60,000 nucleotides of DNA from Liolophura sinensis (Eukaryota > Mollusca > Polyplacophora > Chitonida > Chitonidae), in the NCBI RefSeq assembly GCF_032854445.1, contig NC_088301.1, forward strand, positions 11,034,281 through 11,094,280, given 5' to 3'. Below the pieces are notes generated by a model, which saw only the letters and a program-made list of their open reading frames with translations, ran no database searches and was not told the origin of the DNA. The position numbers and the translations under genes were made by a program. Below are positions 21,825-34,612 of the stretch, piece after piece; position 1 is the first letter of the stretch, and each line of letters begins with the position of its first letter.

Positions 21825-24800
21825 CTAATGGACACAACAAACAGATTGGTATTTTAGTTATTTGAGGGGGAGGGGGTGGGTGGAGGGGGGAGATATACTA
21901 TATCTGAACTTTTCCTTGCACAGCACCTGTCTATTGTGGCTATTAAAACAAGAGTAAGAACAAATTCAAGGTCATTTTACAGAAACTTTGTGCATCAAAT
22001 TTCTCTTAACTTTAACTTATCAAACAGAAAACAGAACTAAATTATAAAGTTTCAACAAAAGTCTTCGCCAGTTCTGTTCAGGAAGTGAATACATATGTGT
22101 AGTTAAACTTTAGATTCACACATACTTTTATAATCCTGCAGAGTAGGATTCAAGATTTACCAAACAAAATCTGTCCACACATAACTGAACCGCTTCAACT
22201 AACTTTTTTTTTTTTTTCATCTCCACAATTTTGCTCACTTTTCACACAAGACTACCCTAACCACAATATGGCTGGAAAATTGCTGATGTGACATTAAGTC
22301 ATGATCACTGATTCACGAGATTACCCTGTTGACTTATGTCTATTTATGTCACCCCACCTGATGAGTTGAGTTACGTGATCATTATCTAGGTGGCTTTACG
22401 ATGTAGAAAAAACATGCATAGCTGCGAGGAAACCACTTCACATCATTGGGCCTTGGAACACAACAACGCTCCTGTGTTAATGAAGTTCCATCTGAATTAC
22501 ACTGTTTTTATCACACCAGGATTTCACATCTAAAAAGACTACTCTGACACAGTTACTGTAAGTATCTAATTGGTGTTTGATCCCTAATCAAGAATACCAG
22601 TATTTCACTGCCAGTGGTCAGGCTTATGGTCATGGAAACTGACCAAGCCAACACATTGAAAGCCCTCACACATGCATTCAGTATCTGACAAACACCCAAC
22701 ACAAAGCCGTTGTCAAGCCAGAAGAGTTGCATTAGAGGACGACCCATGCGTAAAATCAGTTTACAAAATTAAAATCTGTGTTAAGTTTTCAACTAGCTTA
22801 TGCTACTTAAACTTTGAAACTTTAGCCACTTTCAGAGATTGAATCAGGGCACTATTAGCACTCTGATTTTCCGGAATTAACATGAATGCAATTTTGTTTA
22901 TTTTAGTGGGTTATGTCTTCCGTCAATGCCAGCCTGCCATTTTTGTTGTACAGGCACATGCTTGGTATCAAAATGACGGAAATTGTCTAGACTTTGGGTA
23001 GGTATGAATGTTAATGATGAATGTTTGAAATTCTGGGCGAGAGGAGACAGGTGGTGATGAAACTGCAAGTAACATTCCATCAGCGTTGACAGGAACCACA
23101 CCTAGCTGCTGGCACAGAAAGGTCCAGATTCAGACAGTCAAAGTAAGTCAAGATTTTTAACACTGTTGTTAAAACAACATTAACACTGTTGCTTATGGAA
23201 AATTAATAGGGGTCTGAGTCTCACCTAACCATAGCTTGACAAGACAGCACCTGGCTAAAACATATTTCAATCGAAAGCAGGATACTCAAGCTTTCTTAAA
23301 AGTATCATACTTTGTTATTTAATGAGATTTCACAGAATAACATGTAGAACAAAATGACAATACTGCACAAATGGCTGGTGTGAGTGAGGCAGCCAACTTG
23401 AGAATTTTATCCAATCAAACACGTTGCTATCAGGTTGAGCGGCCTAAGCGGTGACATAGCCTTTAACCCATTCACTCCATGAAGTGACGTACGATAACAC
23501 AGAACTACTGCATAAGACATCATTTTAAGGTCATTTATAACGATTTAGTTACATGTAAACGCAGGGCCATTTTACAAAGTGTTGTGGGACAGGTCTGTAT
23601 TATTAACAGACCACCACAGACGTAAAATCAGTTGATTTACAAGCCGTGTAATATTCAACGATGGTATCAGAAATCACGTCAGACAGTAGTCCAAAACTGC
23701 ATTCGTCTCCCCAACTACATTTTTTGTTGTTCACTTTAACGTTTAGTGAGAAGTTTCTAAATAACAAATATCAGAGTCAGTGCAAAATTCATCAGGGAAG
23801 CCAAAGGTTTATGAGAACGAGAAGACAGCATCTCACTGGACAATGCAAAAGTAATTAAACATCTTATGATATAATTTTCTTCTCTGAATTTATTACATCT
23901 GAAGAATTTAGGTTTTGCTCCTTCGTCTTTCTCGTGTACAAGGGATGCTCTTTTTTTGTTTTCTTTTATAAAATAATGTAAAACTATTGAAATGCTATGT
24001 TCAAGCCAAGGTGATTTCTCTGAAGTCTGCGATAACTAGATCAGCACTGCTTTCATCATAGACTGCTACAAAATTGAAGCATAAAATCCAGCGACAATCA
24101 AAAGCCTAGATCAGCCTCAGTGGTACTTATACTTATTTCTATTTGTTTCAGAATTGAGCATCAATTTAGGTGTACAACAATCCCATTGTAATTTTGTAAC
24201 CATTTTGGGGTAAAAATCACCAGCACAACCCCTTCGGAGGTTACAACCTGAACCAACCTGAGCCGTGCATCTGCAGCTAGGCTATTGAAACAGGGTCGCT
24301 GGAGTTCCTTGTTAATGATATAAATTATAATAGGTCTGCTGAATCAACAGTTCCAGCAGTGGAAGAAATGTTCTTCCAGTATGTCCAATTCCCAAGAAAA
24401 CTACATTTATCCCTTGGGCCTTCATCTCCTAAGTCCACAACTTTTATCTGCCATAGACTAGAGCTTAGACTATTATACGGAAAATACCTTCGACGTTTAT
24501 GAAAGCTAGAGTAAACAGGACGTCACCCTACTCTTGATAATGGAGACGCACTGAAATTGTGCCAAGACGAAGTTTCACTAAACTCTTACTGAGTTGAAAA
24601 AAATCTAAGAAAATATTTAATGTCTGGTTGAGATAATCTGAATGGTAATCTTTCAGTGGACACAAAACATTAGTTAGGTGCTGTCTTTCACTTTATTACT
24701 CCTAAATACATTCCATTTAAATGGTAGAATGACCTCAAGTGAGGTAATTTGGTATTAACAAACACTGCTGTCAGCAAAACTACACCTGTAGATAAAATCC

Positions 24801-24984
24801 ATGTTAACCCATTTTTGATAAACATCATGCTTTTCACTTACTGGACCTTTCCTCCCACTAACTAGAGCATAATTAACTGTCTCTCTATCACAAGCTGTTA
24901 ATAATTTCGGGAAAAAAAATTGCGATTTTCACATAAATAGCAGCATTCGTGCTAAGAATGGAAGGGGAATGCAACAATACTCAC
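21825..24984 (-). other. MUSK: Intron inside the second Ig domain
   Basis: About 3.2 kb. It contains a G-rich stretch near 21866-21892 and a poly-T run near 22204-22218. I recognise no further exon or repeat family. Confidence 0.7.
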
Positions 24985-25109
24985 TGGCACACCATCCTCT
25001 AACCACTGGATCTCTGGCTGGGGTATTCCTGCCACCTTGCAAACCAGGGACACCATATGACCATATGGCACAAACCTTTGGTACGGACAATCAACAATCA
25101 CAGCCGGTG
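24985..25109 (-). CDS. MUSK: MuSK-like receptor: first half of the membrane-proximal Ig domain
   Basis: The acceptor TGTTTACTTTCAG opens 125 nt reading (A)PAVIVDCPYQRFVPYGHMVS, then LVCKVAGIPQPEIQWLEDG and VP at the donor GTGAGTATTG. The Ig pattern of cysteine (LVCKV) followed by tryptophan (IQWLEDG) is clear and aligns with the third Ig of vertebrate MuSK (CTATGIPVPTITWIENG). The extra early cysteine (VDCPY) is unusual for an I-set domain. The start is phase 1 and the end phase 0, continuing at 21824. Confidence 0.9.
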
Positions 25110-26032
25110 CTGAAAGTAAACAGAAACATTAAGTATACATGTCAAAACAAAGAGGTATCTTTTCTCAATTCAAACACCGATTTAGGATTATAGTACAAAG
25201 ACCATGTAAAAATGTTCAATATATTTAATATCAGAAATCCAACCAATACCAAGTGTCCAGATTCCAGATAGAAAGGCTCAAAAGGGTCGCCGAAAAGGGT
25301 TAATGAAATGTGTTAACAAGAACAAAGAATTTTTTTTTTCAATCAAGAATGCGCTGATTCAAGACACCCATAACAACTGATAGCCGTAAGTGCTTGACAA
25401 AAAGTCTAAGTGCTAAGCATACCCTGTTCAAATGCTTGAGGTAGGGTTTAGAAAAGACTTATCAGTGTTCTGGGGTCAAATCCAAAAAGCCTTTTCTGAC
25501 TCAAAAGTCAAAAAATGAAATATGATCATAATGCTTAATTTTCAGCTTTAGACATTAAAACTTCGTCCACCTCATTAGCATTAAATAATGCCACAAGTGT
25601 CAAGTAAGTTATTTTACATTTTCAATCGGATTAAACCAATTTGTCAAATAACAAGCTGTATAGGCCTAGGCCTACCAGCAAGAACTCAGTGGCAAAAGTT
25701 CGTGGCTGAAATAAACCCATTCCTTGAAAGCAAATGTAACAATATACATGTACATGTATCAGCATTCTGTTAGTTTTAATTTTCATACCATAATGCTCTT
25801 TCCAATTAGCCATGTAAATGGTTATTAAAACATCATACATGTATCTGTCTTCAGTTTACTTGGGAATTTCTTACTGTTCTCTTATTTGGACCATGTTAAT
25901 TACCCTACACGTACAAGAGAGAATGGTGGTCTGTGTTGTTGGAGATTCTGATAGGCATCTCTACTTTAATGGAACTTCTCTACTTAAGTGGATGTCAAGA
26001 CAAAATCTCATTGCAGTCCCTTTGCTTCTTAC

Positions 26033-26305
26033 CATGTACAGAGAGGTAAGCCTTGTGGGAGTACTTTAGCCCTCGCTCATTCTGCGCCTTACAGTGATAC
26101 CAGCCTGAGTCTGAGGGTCTGATTTCGAGGAATCGCAGGGTGCCACGGCGCGTAACGCGGGACAAGCGGCGCCGATTGGGGACACGCTCTCCATCATGCT
26201 CCCACATAATGCGAGGTGCTGGGTCTCCTGTGGCTCGGCAGTGAATGTCAAATCTTCTGTCAACTAAGGCTGTTCCGTTCTCTGGATGACGAGTAATTGT
26301 AGGAA
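26033..26305 (-). CDS. MUSK: MuSK-like receptor: complete I-set Ig domain exon
   Basis: The acceptor GTGCTAATTTCAG opens 273 nt coding PTITRHPENGTALVDRRFD, then IHCRATGDPAPRIMW, and later DSGWYHCKAQNERG, ending YLSVH at the donor GTAAGAAGC. Both Ig cysteines, the core tryptophan and the DSGxYxC motif are present. Phase is 1 at both ends, the usual arrangement for a movable Ig exon. It could correspond to Ig1 or Ig2 of vertebrate MuSK. The extra cysteine pair typical of vertebrate Ig1 is absent, which leans towards Ig2. An N-G-T sequon is present. It is separated from the signal-peptide exon by 30.6 kb. Confidence 0.92.
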
Positions 26306-26379
26306 CTGAAATTAGCACAAAAGATCCACAAAAGATTTAGCATTTTATGCTGTACTACAGAATATTTCACTTATGCAAT

Positions 26380-26591
26380 AGTCGCCAGCACTATGGTGGG
26401 AGGAAACTAAGCAGACATGAAGATGTGAAAGTCATGATACTTTGAATTTATTTTATTTATTTGATTGTTTTTTTTTATGCCATACTCAAGACTATTTCTC
26501 TTATTTGATGGCGGCCAGCATTATGGTGGGAGGAAACCGAGCAGAGCCTGGAGGAAACCCACGGCCATCCGCTGGTTGCTGCAGACCTTCC

Positions 26592-26597
<6 letters not shown>
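26380..26597 (-). mobile_element. Two SINE family 1 fragments in tandem
   Basis: A short piece at about 26380-26410 (GTCGCCAGCACTATGGTGGG) is followed by a longer one at about 26475-26597 with the family body GGCGGCCAGCATTATGGTGG. The second stops where a (TA)n run begins, so its tRNA-like head is lost. Confidence 0.75.
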
Positions 26598-26632
<35 letters not shown>

Positions 26633-26662
26633 GCGGTTAGATTTTTTTTTTTTTTTTTTTTA
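26596..26662. repeat. (TA)n microsatellite followed by poly-T
   Basis: About 17 TA dinucleotides, then CGCGGTTAGA, then about 21 T. It is attached to a truncated SINE, a common birthplace for microsatellites. Confidence 0.95.
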
Positions 26663-27234
26663 AAGGGGAGAATAAAATCTTTTCTCAATGGCATAAGAGG
26701 GAATAAATATAAAAACAAAACTTAAAAATCATCTTATTTATGGAAAATGTAAACTTCTGAAAGCACATTTACAGTGCATGATCACATAGCCCTAACACAG
26801 GAAAATCATAAAAAAACATCAAGATCTGACTAAATGAAAAGGTGGATGCTAAGTTTTACTTGAATTCCATTTTTGGATTTCTTAGTTTTGGCTCACCCGT
26901 AAAACACAAAATGAAGTTGGTGTTGCTTAACTATCAATATTAAATGCAGATATGTGTAACTATAAACATGGCAGCCAGTCTTGAAGGCCTTACATCCCCA
27001 TCTCAGTATTGTAGCCATACTATAACGAGAGCAGGTACAGACAGTAAATAGTTTTCCATGTTATAATTCAAACATCTTAAATGCAATAAAGGCATGCAAA
27101 CCTGAATGGTGTCGTCATCAACATGTACATGTAGGTACCAGCAATGACAGACTATAATCAAGTTTGGTCCATGATAAGTTAGGATACAAAAAGAAATAGT
27201 GTAAGGAGATCTTTACACCTAGATTTTCTGTGGT

Positions 27235-27860
27235 GGGACAGGCTAGGTATGTCCTGTGAGGTGGGGACAGGAGGAGTCTGTCCTGTGAGGCGGGAACATG
27301 AGGAGTATGTCCTGTGAGGTGGGGACAGGATAAGTATGGCCTGTGTTGTGGAGACAGGAGGAGTATGTCCTGTGTGGTGGGGACAGGAGAAGTATGTCCT
27401 GTGAGGTGGGGACAGGAGTATGTCCTGTGAGGCAGGGACAGGAGGAGTATGTCCTGTGAGGCGGGGACAGGATAAGTATGGCCTGTGTGGTGGGGACAGG
27501 AGGAGTATGTCCTGTGAGGCGGGAACAGGAGTATGTCCTGTGAGGTGGGGACAGTGAGGAATGTCCTGTGTAGGATGGACAGGATGAGTATGTCTTGTGT
27601 GGAGGGGACAGGAGGAGTATGTCCTGTGTGGTGGGGACAGGATAAGTATGGCCTGTGTGGTGGGGACAGGATAAGTATTTCCTCTGTGGTGGGGACTGGA
27701 TAAGTATGGCCTCTGTGGTGGGGACTGGAGGAGTATATCCTGTGTGGAGGGGACAGGAGGAGTATGTCCTGTAAGGGTGGGACAGGATAAGTATGGCTTG
27801 TGTGGTGGAGACAGGATGAGTACGTCCTGTGTGATGGGGACAGGAAGAGTACATGTACAT
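27235..27860 (+). repeat. 30-bp G-rich minisatellite
   Basis: About 20 units with core GTATGTCCTGTGAGGTGGGG followed by ACAGGAGGAG. The strong strand asymmetry puts the G-rich strand opposite to the gene's sense strand. The minus-strand frames of 10-residue period rich in Pro, Ser and His are repeat artefacts. Confidence 0.93.
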
Positions 27861-29089
27861 GTATGTCTTGTGTGGAACAGGCAATCCATGTGTTTTAGAG
27901 ACCTGATCATAAAGACCAGGAGTGAGGATGACAATCTGGGTGGCCTAGAGATCGAGCCCTGCCAGATGTGTGCAGTGAGAAGTTTTGCCCTGACCTCTCA
28001 GACTTGTAGGACAACATTTAGTCCTTCTTACAATGTAGGGTCCCACACAGGCAGTCTATAATAATGTTATTGTGAGGAGAATAAAGGCCAGATTGTACGG
28101 CTGGTACACAACCAATATAGGTGACACACTTGTGAAGGGACAGTCAGCTTGCAGGCTCAGTAGAGCATAGGACAACTGACTGGGCAGCACTCTTGCGCCT
28201 GCTATCTGCCGTCAGAAGGCGCCCCTGATCCCATTGGAATAGGGTTCAGAACGACACACATTAGCACAAACATCTTGAAATGACACTGAAAGGCGTAAGG
28301 CACAAAAGGATGAGCGACTCGGCCATCCAGGAGATCTCCCATAAAGGGGCTTTTCAACTCCTTACTATGAGATCACTGAAGCATTTACAGACACACAGCC
28401 CATAAACTTAATCATGAAATGCACAATGATTACACAAGGGTATAGCAGTCTACCGCTCCTGATGGTAACCAACAATAACCTACGTTTAGAAGTGGGCCCT
28501 GAGCACCTGGGTTCACCCAAGAACTTTTACTGGCCGGGGAACAAAACTAGTTTCAGGTATGGTACCTGGGCATGCACAGAGCAACAGGAAATGTTTTTGT
28601 ATTTTCAAAAATGCTTGATAAGTTTCAAAAACTGCACTGAGCAAAATAATGAGCAAGGGGACTCTTGCATATAACTTTAGGACAGAAAGCAGATTTTGCT
28701 GTAAGGATGGAGGATTTATGCTGAACAGAATCATAAGATCTTGCCCTAAATAGTTAAATACATGATGTACACAAATACTGTGACACACATGTGCACGTTG
28801 TTGTAGATATTTAGTCATCAGATCTAGTCCAGACAGTCCATTTGTCATGTACAGACTGCTGCAAGTGGATCCTAAACACACCACTAAACGTTCAGATAGC
28901 TCCCCTTCACATAACAAATATATCACACACTAGCACTACATGAACATGTAGAATATGGCTAAAGTTACCAGAAAAGGTACACACCAATTACAGCCCTTTA
29001 CCATAACAAACATTACGCATCACTTTATACTGACACACAAGGCACCTTACATATATATTGATTAATTAATTTATTTTTAGGAGTAAATA
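27861..29089 (-). other. MUSK: Intron 1 sequence without recognised features
   Basis: Unique sequence on the distal side of the 30-bp array. Short frames on both strands show no family signature. Confidence 0.5.
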
Positions 29090-29300
29090 TATTGTAATTC
29101 AACCTGTTTGTGTGTATTTATTCAAGCATAATGTAGTGGCATTATTCTGTGTAAACGAATAAAATTATAGTTTTTGTGATGCCCTGAAATTAGCCAAAAT
29201 AAGCCCAAACAATGTGGATTTGACACTCAAGTTCAAGGGTCCATAAAGTGCACTAAAAATTACTCCTTAATATGTAAAAAGGCTGAGGAAAGGTTAGTAC
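29090..29300 (+). repeat. Interspersed repeat family A, copy 1
   Basis: Shares a series of motifs with copies at 32205 (inverted), 32765 and 38705: a TTTATTCAAG start, an AATAAAATTATA centre, CTGAAATTAGCC, and AAGTGCACTAAAAATTACTC near the end. It is about 210 bp, AT-rich and non-coding. I do not recognise the family. Confidence 0.6.
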
Positions 29301-31837
29301 TCAAGAATATTTCATGCCATAATGGTGGAAGGTAAACAATCTCCATATACTTCAAGTAAGACCATCTGAATTCCCTGCGATACTAGGACTGATGAAACAG
29401 TCTATATGTACTTGTATTCCTGGGAACTGATCAAGGACACACGATCATGAAGCAATCTGCTAAATTTAGCCAGTGACAAAAACTTGTACATGCAAAAATG
29501 TGAAACATGCAAAAAAGTCAACCTGAAAACTTATACTAAGACAATTTTGGATTATCACATCCATCATTGTACATCTACATGCAAATAAGTATAACATACC
29601 ATAGTTGTAGTGAGGAGTTCAAAATTTATCAAAATGACACAACAACAGTGCCAGTCGTTATTTTTTGCTTCAAATCTGTCTGATCAGGGTACAGCTGATA
29701 AGCTACGTACAGACTACAGCATGTGCTCTGTCTGCTTCAGAGCATCTGCTTCGAGAACGTTCTGAGCAAGGTGTACTTTACTTGTCTACCTAATTAACAC
29801 GCCTGGCTAATTGACATTCATTAGGTATCTGTGCACAGATTGACTGACACACAGATATACAGCTGTACATGTAACCAGGTGATTCTAATGTCATCTTCAA
29901 TCAACGATATTAAACTACAGACCGATACCCAAGACTTCAAAGGCAAAAATCAAAAAGCATTCAAGAACTGGTTTCTTTGATCTTACTAACGTAGTTACGT
30001 TTGTCGTCTCTAATGACTTCACACAAGACTGGAGTTCATTATCAATTCTTAATTATAATGTTCAAGTTTTGAGGGCAGTAAAGAAGTTATTAGGAACTGT
30101 GTTTAACTTCAGCTTGAAAGTAACACGTGAGTACCACATTGGCCCAATTTGCACATAATACTAAAAGAAATTTCTATATTAACATATCCATAATTTTCAA
30201 TAAACTGTTCAATGCTGACCTTAACAGCATATGCCAGTGACTTAGTCACAAAAAAGAAAAAATGACCTAAATAATTTTCAAAAATTTTAAATGTGTGGGA
30301 AGTTGGGAATATGGCATATATTTACAAATGTAAAAAAACAAAAAACACAACAAATATACCCAATACAGACAATGCCATGGACAGACCAACAAATGAGCTG
30401 CAGAGAGCTGAACAATGCAGATGTAATTAGAAAATAGGCTAATCTCTGGCTATAATTTATTCCCATGAAGCCGTGCTGTGGAATGTGATGATGACTCCGG
30501 CAGATCAGATGTGTACTGTGTGTGAAGAGAAGTGTGGGAAACAGGCCAGCTTTATGCATCAGTTACAACATTCCTGCTTGTATAAGGCTGTCCCCACTGA
30601 CAGGACACATGCATGAGGTCAGACAGTACATGCTGTGTATGACTGCTGTGGAGAGAGAGAAAGAGAGACAGAGAGTTTGTACTACTGGGTGCTTCAGGGC
30701 TGATAATAACTGTACCCAGCACCTCTGCTGCTGTCCCTATTGAAGTAGACTTAAGTACACCAGGTATGCAGTTCGAAGTTACGATCACTCATGGAGCGAC
30801 TAACAGTAAAGGTCTGTTCTCCAGATGAGATGAGTGACAGGTATGACTCCAGACCCTATAAACGATCAGGTCAGACCCTGTACACTGCAGTATACATAGG
30901 GGTCAGTAATGGATTAACCCAGGGCGTTCCTTAGTGGAACCAAAAAATGTTTCAGGTTACCCAAGCCTATCTGTAAGTTTGGGTACACCAGTCGGGATTT
31001 CTTTTCTTCAGAATTTTTTTTTTTATAATTTTCCAATAAACTTTCCATTTGAAGGCAAATTACACTTGGAATGAACCAATTAAGGAGATTAGCCCAGTAA
31101 AACCTTCATGTATGGTCCTTTTTGGTGCTTACATGTCAGTACGGTTACGTGAAACAAACGTATATTTAAAGAAGGCCTAGAGTGTGAAGATGACAGAAAT
31201 AGTTGCTGGTGGCATAGATCATAAACCCAAGGCCATAAAAGAAAAATGTGGGCAACATCAACAAGCTTTCTTGTACTTTTCCTGCTCAAAAAGATGAAGA
31301 CAGGGTTTATATAGTCAATGAGCATGTCTCTGTGTGTAGAAAAAGCAATAGTGCCTCAAGCTGAAGATAAAAGCGAAGCCCTTCTGAAGTCCTCCTCAAG
31401 TCACATCACTGGCAATTTGTGGCAAAGGTAGAGTTTCTGTTTCATCTCCACTCTTCTGACAACACCTATATATGCAACACGAGATCACCTGAGCCAATCC
31501 ACGCAAGAGAGATATTATCTGCTCACGCATTCCGTCAACTTAATGAAGCATGGACCACTGCCCAAGGGTCAACACCGAGGGTCTGCTACCTCAAACCGTC
31601 AGATGTAGGCCTACACGTGTATACATCCGGAATTCTCAAGGTATACCAACTATGGCTTAGAACATGGTAGACAACACAGTTTATACTTGCTAAATCCTGA
31701 ATATTGTTCTGTTCAAATAACCTTCCCCATGTACATGCAATGCAAGCAGCTATAATCTGCTAAACACCCAAATTAACTTTATACCACACCAATTTTACTT
31801 TGTGTTTTTACAAGGCCGCCAATACTGAAAAATATAA
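29301..31837 (-). other. MUSK: Intron 1 sequence without recognised features
   Basis: About 2.5 kb of largely unique sequence. A (GAGA)n patch lies near 30652-30674. I searched it for half-Ig exons and found none convincing. Confidence 0.45.
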
Positions 31838-32096
31838 AAATATTTATTTATTGGATTGGTATTTTACGGCGTACTCAAGAATATTTCACTTATACGTGGC
31901 ATTATGGTGGGAGGAAACCGGGCAGTGCCCGGGGGAAACCCACGACCATCTAAAGGTTGCAGACAGACCTTCCCACTTACGGTTGTAGAGGTAGCCAGCA
32001 TTAGCTGGAATTGAACTCCGTGACCGCATTGGTGAGAGACTCCTGGGTCATTATGCTGTGCTAGCGCGCTTACCAACTGAGCCACAGAGGCCCCTC
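31838..32096 (-). mobile_element. SINE family 1, near full length
   Basis: Read on the minus strand it begins GGGGCCTCTGTGGCTCAGTT (A-box-like, head) and has a B-box-like GGAGTTCAATTCC. It continues through the body GGTTTCCTCCCACCATAATG to GAATATTCTTGAGTACGCCG and an AT-rich tail. This is one of the more complete copies of the main SINE family in the window. Confidence 0.88.
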
Positions 32097-32204
32097 AATA
32101 CAAAAATAGGGCACTACATGCATGTGTACATGAATGCTCCCTTTACTTCATTGTGATGACATAATGTACACTGTAACTACCCTAATTCCTCAACCTGTCA
32201 CATA

Positions 32205-32455
32205 CATGCACATGATAGAGTAACTTTCAGTGCAATTTTTGCATATTTTTGATCTGATTTTGGAGACAAAACTACAGTGGTTGGATTGACCAATTTCAGG
32301 GCTTCCCAAAACATATAATTTTAATGTGCCATTTATGCACATTTTCAATTTGATTTTGGTTGGATTGGCCAGTCTCAGGGCTTCACAAAAAGCAGGATTT
32401 TTTAAGTCTACACAAAAAATGCCTTCAGAATTTGCTTGAAAAAACACCTTGCAAA
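32205..32455 (-). repeat. Interspersed repeat family A, copy 2 (inverted)
   Basis: Its reverse complement matches the copies at 32765 and 38705: GCAAGGTGTTT at the start, CAAAATCAGATCAAAAATAT in the middle and TTGCACTGAAAGTTACTCT at the end. An internal part (ATTGGCCAGTCTCAGGGCTT and ATTGACCAATTTCAGGGCTT) is duplicated. With the copy at 32765 it forms an inverted pair around about 310 bp. Confidence 0.65.
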
Positions 32456-32764
32456 CAAATGAAAAGGATGGAAAATTACAGTACTTATTATGCTGTACAT
32501 ATATTTAAAGTAATATAAAGTCATCGATATAAGGCACAGGCACGGGCACGGTATACGGTGCACTAAAGGGTATTCACGTGTATGGTTCACTATATATGCT
32601 CTCTCATTTACCTCATTACCTTTACATAACGACATTTTACATGGTGTAAATACAATATTAAGTTACCACTACGAGGTACACTCCTTGTACACATGTACTA
32701 TTATGGTCAGCTCTCTTTACAACATTGTCATTTATACCATACTACTACTGTTATGAATTCTTCA

Positions 32765-32965
32765 ACCTTTTTGCAAGGTGTTTATTCACGCATATTCTTA
32801 AGGCTTTATTCTAAGTAGACTTATAATACTTTTTGTAAAGTCCTAAAATTACCCAACCCAACCAATGTAGTTCTGTCTCCAAAATCAAATAAAAATGTGT
32901 GTAAATTGCACTGAAAGTTGATCTTTCATATAAGCGAAAAGACCAGGAAATTTATAAGGTAAACA
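32765..32965 (+). repeat. Interspersed repeat family A, copy 3
   Basis: TGCAAGGTGTTTATTCACGC, then CTCCAAAATCAAATAAAAAT, then AAATTGCACTGAAAGTTGAT align with the copies at 38705 and, inverted, at 32205. Confidence 0.65.
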
Positions 32966-33164
32966 CAACATGACATTGGCAGCATGAGGTACATGTACAC
33001 ATATATTGTACATGGGATACACATGTTGTACATGGGGTACACACGTACGGTGCCCTATGAAATGCACTCTTTGTATCATCATTATTATGTACAGTATCTA
33101 GATGTTACGACGATATGTATGAATGCTTAGGATTTAACATTGTACCTAACAATTTTTATATGAC

Positions 33165-33480
33165 GGCAAGGAATCATAAGGTGTATGTACATATGTATAT
33201 ATATTGTGTCTTCTTGTGGCAGGGCGAGTCCACTCTGCCAAAGTTAGTCATAGGCCATAATTCTGAAGATGTACACGTAGCATAGAGCAATGTAGACAAT
33301 CAGATGTTCAACTATGGACTTCACCAATAGTTTATATAATTTTTAGCATTATTCTTTTGATATCTCATTATAGCATGCCAGCTTCGACTCTGGCATATAG
33401 TGTTGTGGCTGCTGCCTCACCAGAACAACATGCCAAAGACACTGGACATGACACCCAATCCAGTGACAGCATACTAACAC
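33165..33480 (-). mobile_element. SINE family 2, diverged and interrupted copy
   Basis: GGCAAGGAATCATAAGGTGT, then TGTCTTCTTGTGGCAGGGCG, then CTGCTGCCTCACCAGAACAA align piecewise with the family 2 copy at 45775-46140. About 130 bp of unrelated sequence separates the pieces. Confidence 0.5.
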
Positions 33481-34379
33481 TTTGCTCATATGTACATGCA
33501 CTTGGCTTAACTCCTTTAGCTTAATCCTTAATCAAAGGAGTTACAGGTCTTCACATTCTCAAAGCCGTAAACATGATGGTCGGTTTACCCCGGTCAAGGT
33601 AGGCACCCTAAGCGCCCTCGCTCACAGCAGAATCTTTAAAACATTGTTTCTCATGCAATAACTTATGAGCTAGGATGCCATGACAGTTTGAGAAAGGATG
33701 TCAAGCTACAAAGTACAGGTATGAATGCAGATGTTATCAACCTACATGTACTATTGCAAATGATGTTAAGCACTGAGAGCATCTTTTAATAGTTTCCACA
33801 AAGGTAATAGCTGCAATTGAACAGACTTGTTCAGATCTTCTTACAGAAAGTTACAAGCACAACATATAATTCTCTAGATCTAGACTTTAAGAGGCAAGTC
33901 AGTAACTAACATCTATCTACATATAAAATGTGCATGTACAGGTCAGTGTTCAGATCTTCACAGACCATGGTCATTAAATGACGATCATAATGACACTATC
34001 GAGTTACCTGGATGTCTACTTTTGCACGGGTGAGAGGGTATGATAATAGTGGTGATCGCTCGGACCAACTCTTGTCATCTCTCCATACCCACCCTCCCGA
34101 CTCTTTTATTACAGAGCCTTTAGTAACACCCAATGCGACAAAAGTCCTTAACATAAACATGTTCCAAATCGGTACCCTCTGACAACTCAAACGCTCTGTC
34201 CACTACAGAGATGTGAATGTTCTGTTCTACAACTCAGATCTTTTACATATCTAATCAAAAATACTATCATACTGGTAAAAGTAACCCACACCCTCTCTAA
34301 CACTGATAAGGGTTCTATCCTACAACTCAGACAATACCAGTCTGCCTATCAAACAGCTCACACTCTCTGTAATTACCTC

Positions 34380-34612
34380 TCTAAATGACCTAAAATTTCC
34401 CCCACACAAGTGTATTTTTAGAGGCAAATAAATGTCATAAAAAAATTACGTTTGGTGCTGAAACTTACAACTGACCAGTAGAGTATCATCCCATGTTCCA
34501 AGTAACCTCAAAACAACTTTCTAAAATCAACATAATTCCTAAGATCAGGACAAAAGGGCAATGGGTAAGTTAGTCACGGGCGGAATTTATGGTCAGTTAG
34601 GTTAATTAACAG
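34380..34612 (+). repeat. Interspersed repeat family B, copy 1
   Basis: Shares with 52225-52432 the ordered motifs GAGGCAAATAAATGTCATAA, TCCCATGTTCCAAGTAACCT, CAAAACAACTTTCTAAAATC and AAATTTATGGTCAGTTAGG-like sequence. It is about 230 bp and non-coding. I do not recognise the family. Confidence 0.65.

Noticed and set aside
27179-27934. A 251-codon Pro/Ser/His-rich minus frame
   Set aside because: It is the 30-bp G-rich minisatellite read in its complement.
28513-28926. A 137-codon minus-strand frame
   Set aside because: I compared it with Ig and other receptor motifs and found no match. It has no exon-like boundaries.
33996-34190. A 64-codon minus frame ending at a GTAACT donor-like site
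   Set aside because: No family similarity and no matching acceptor of the needed phase.
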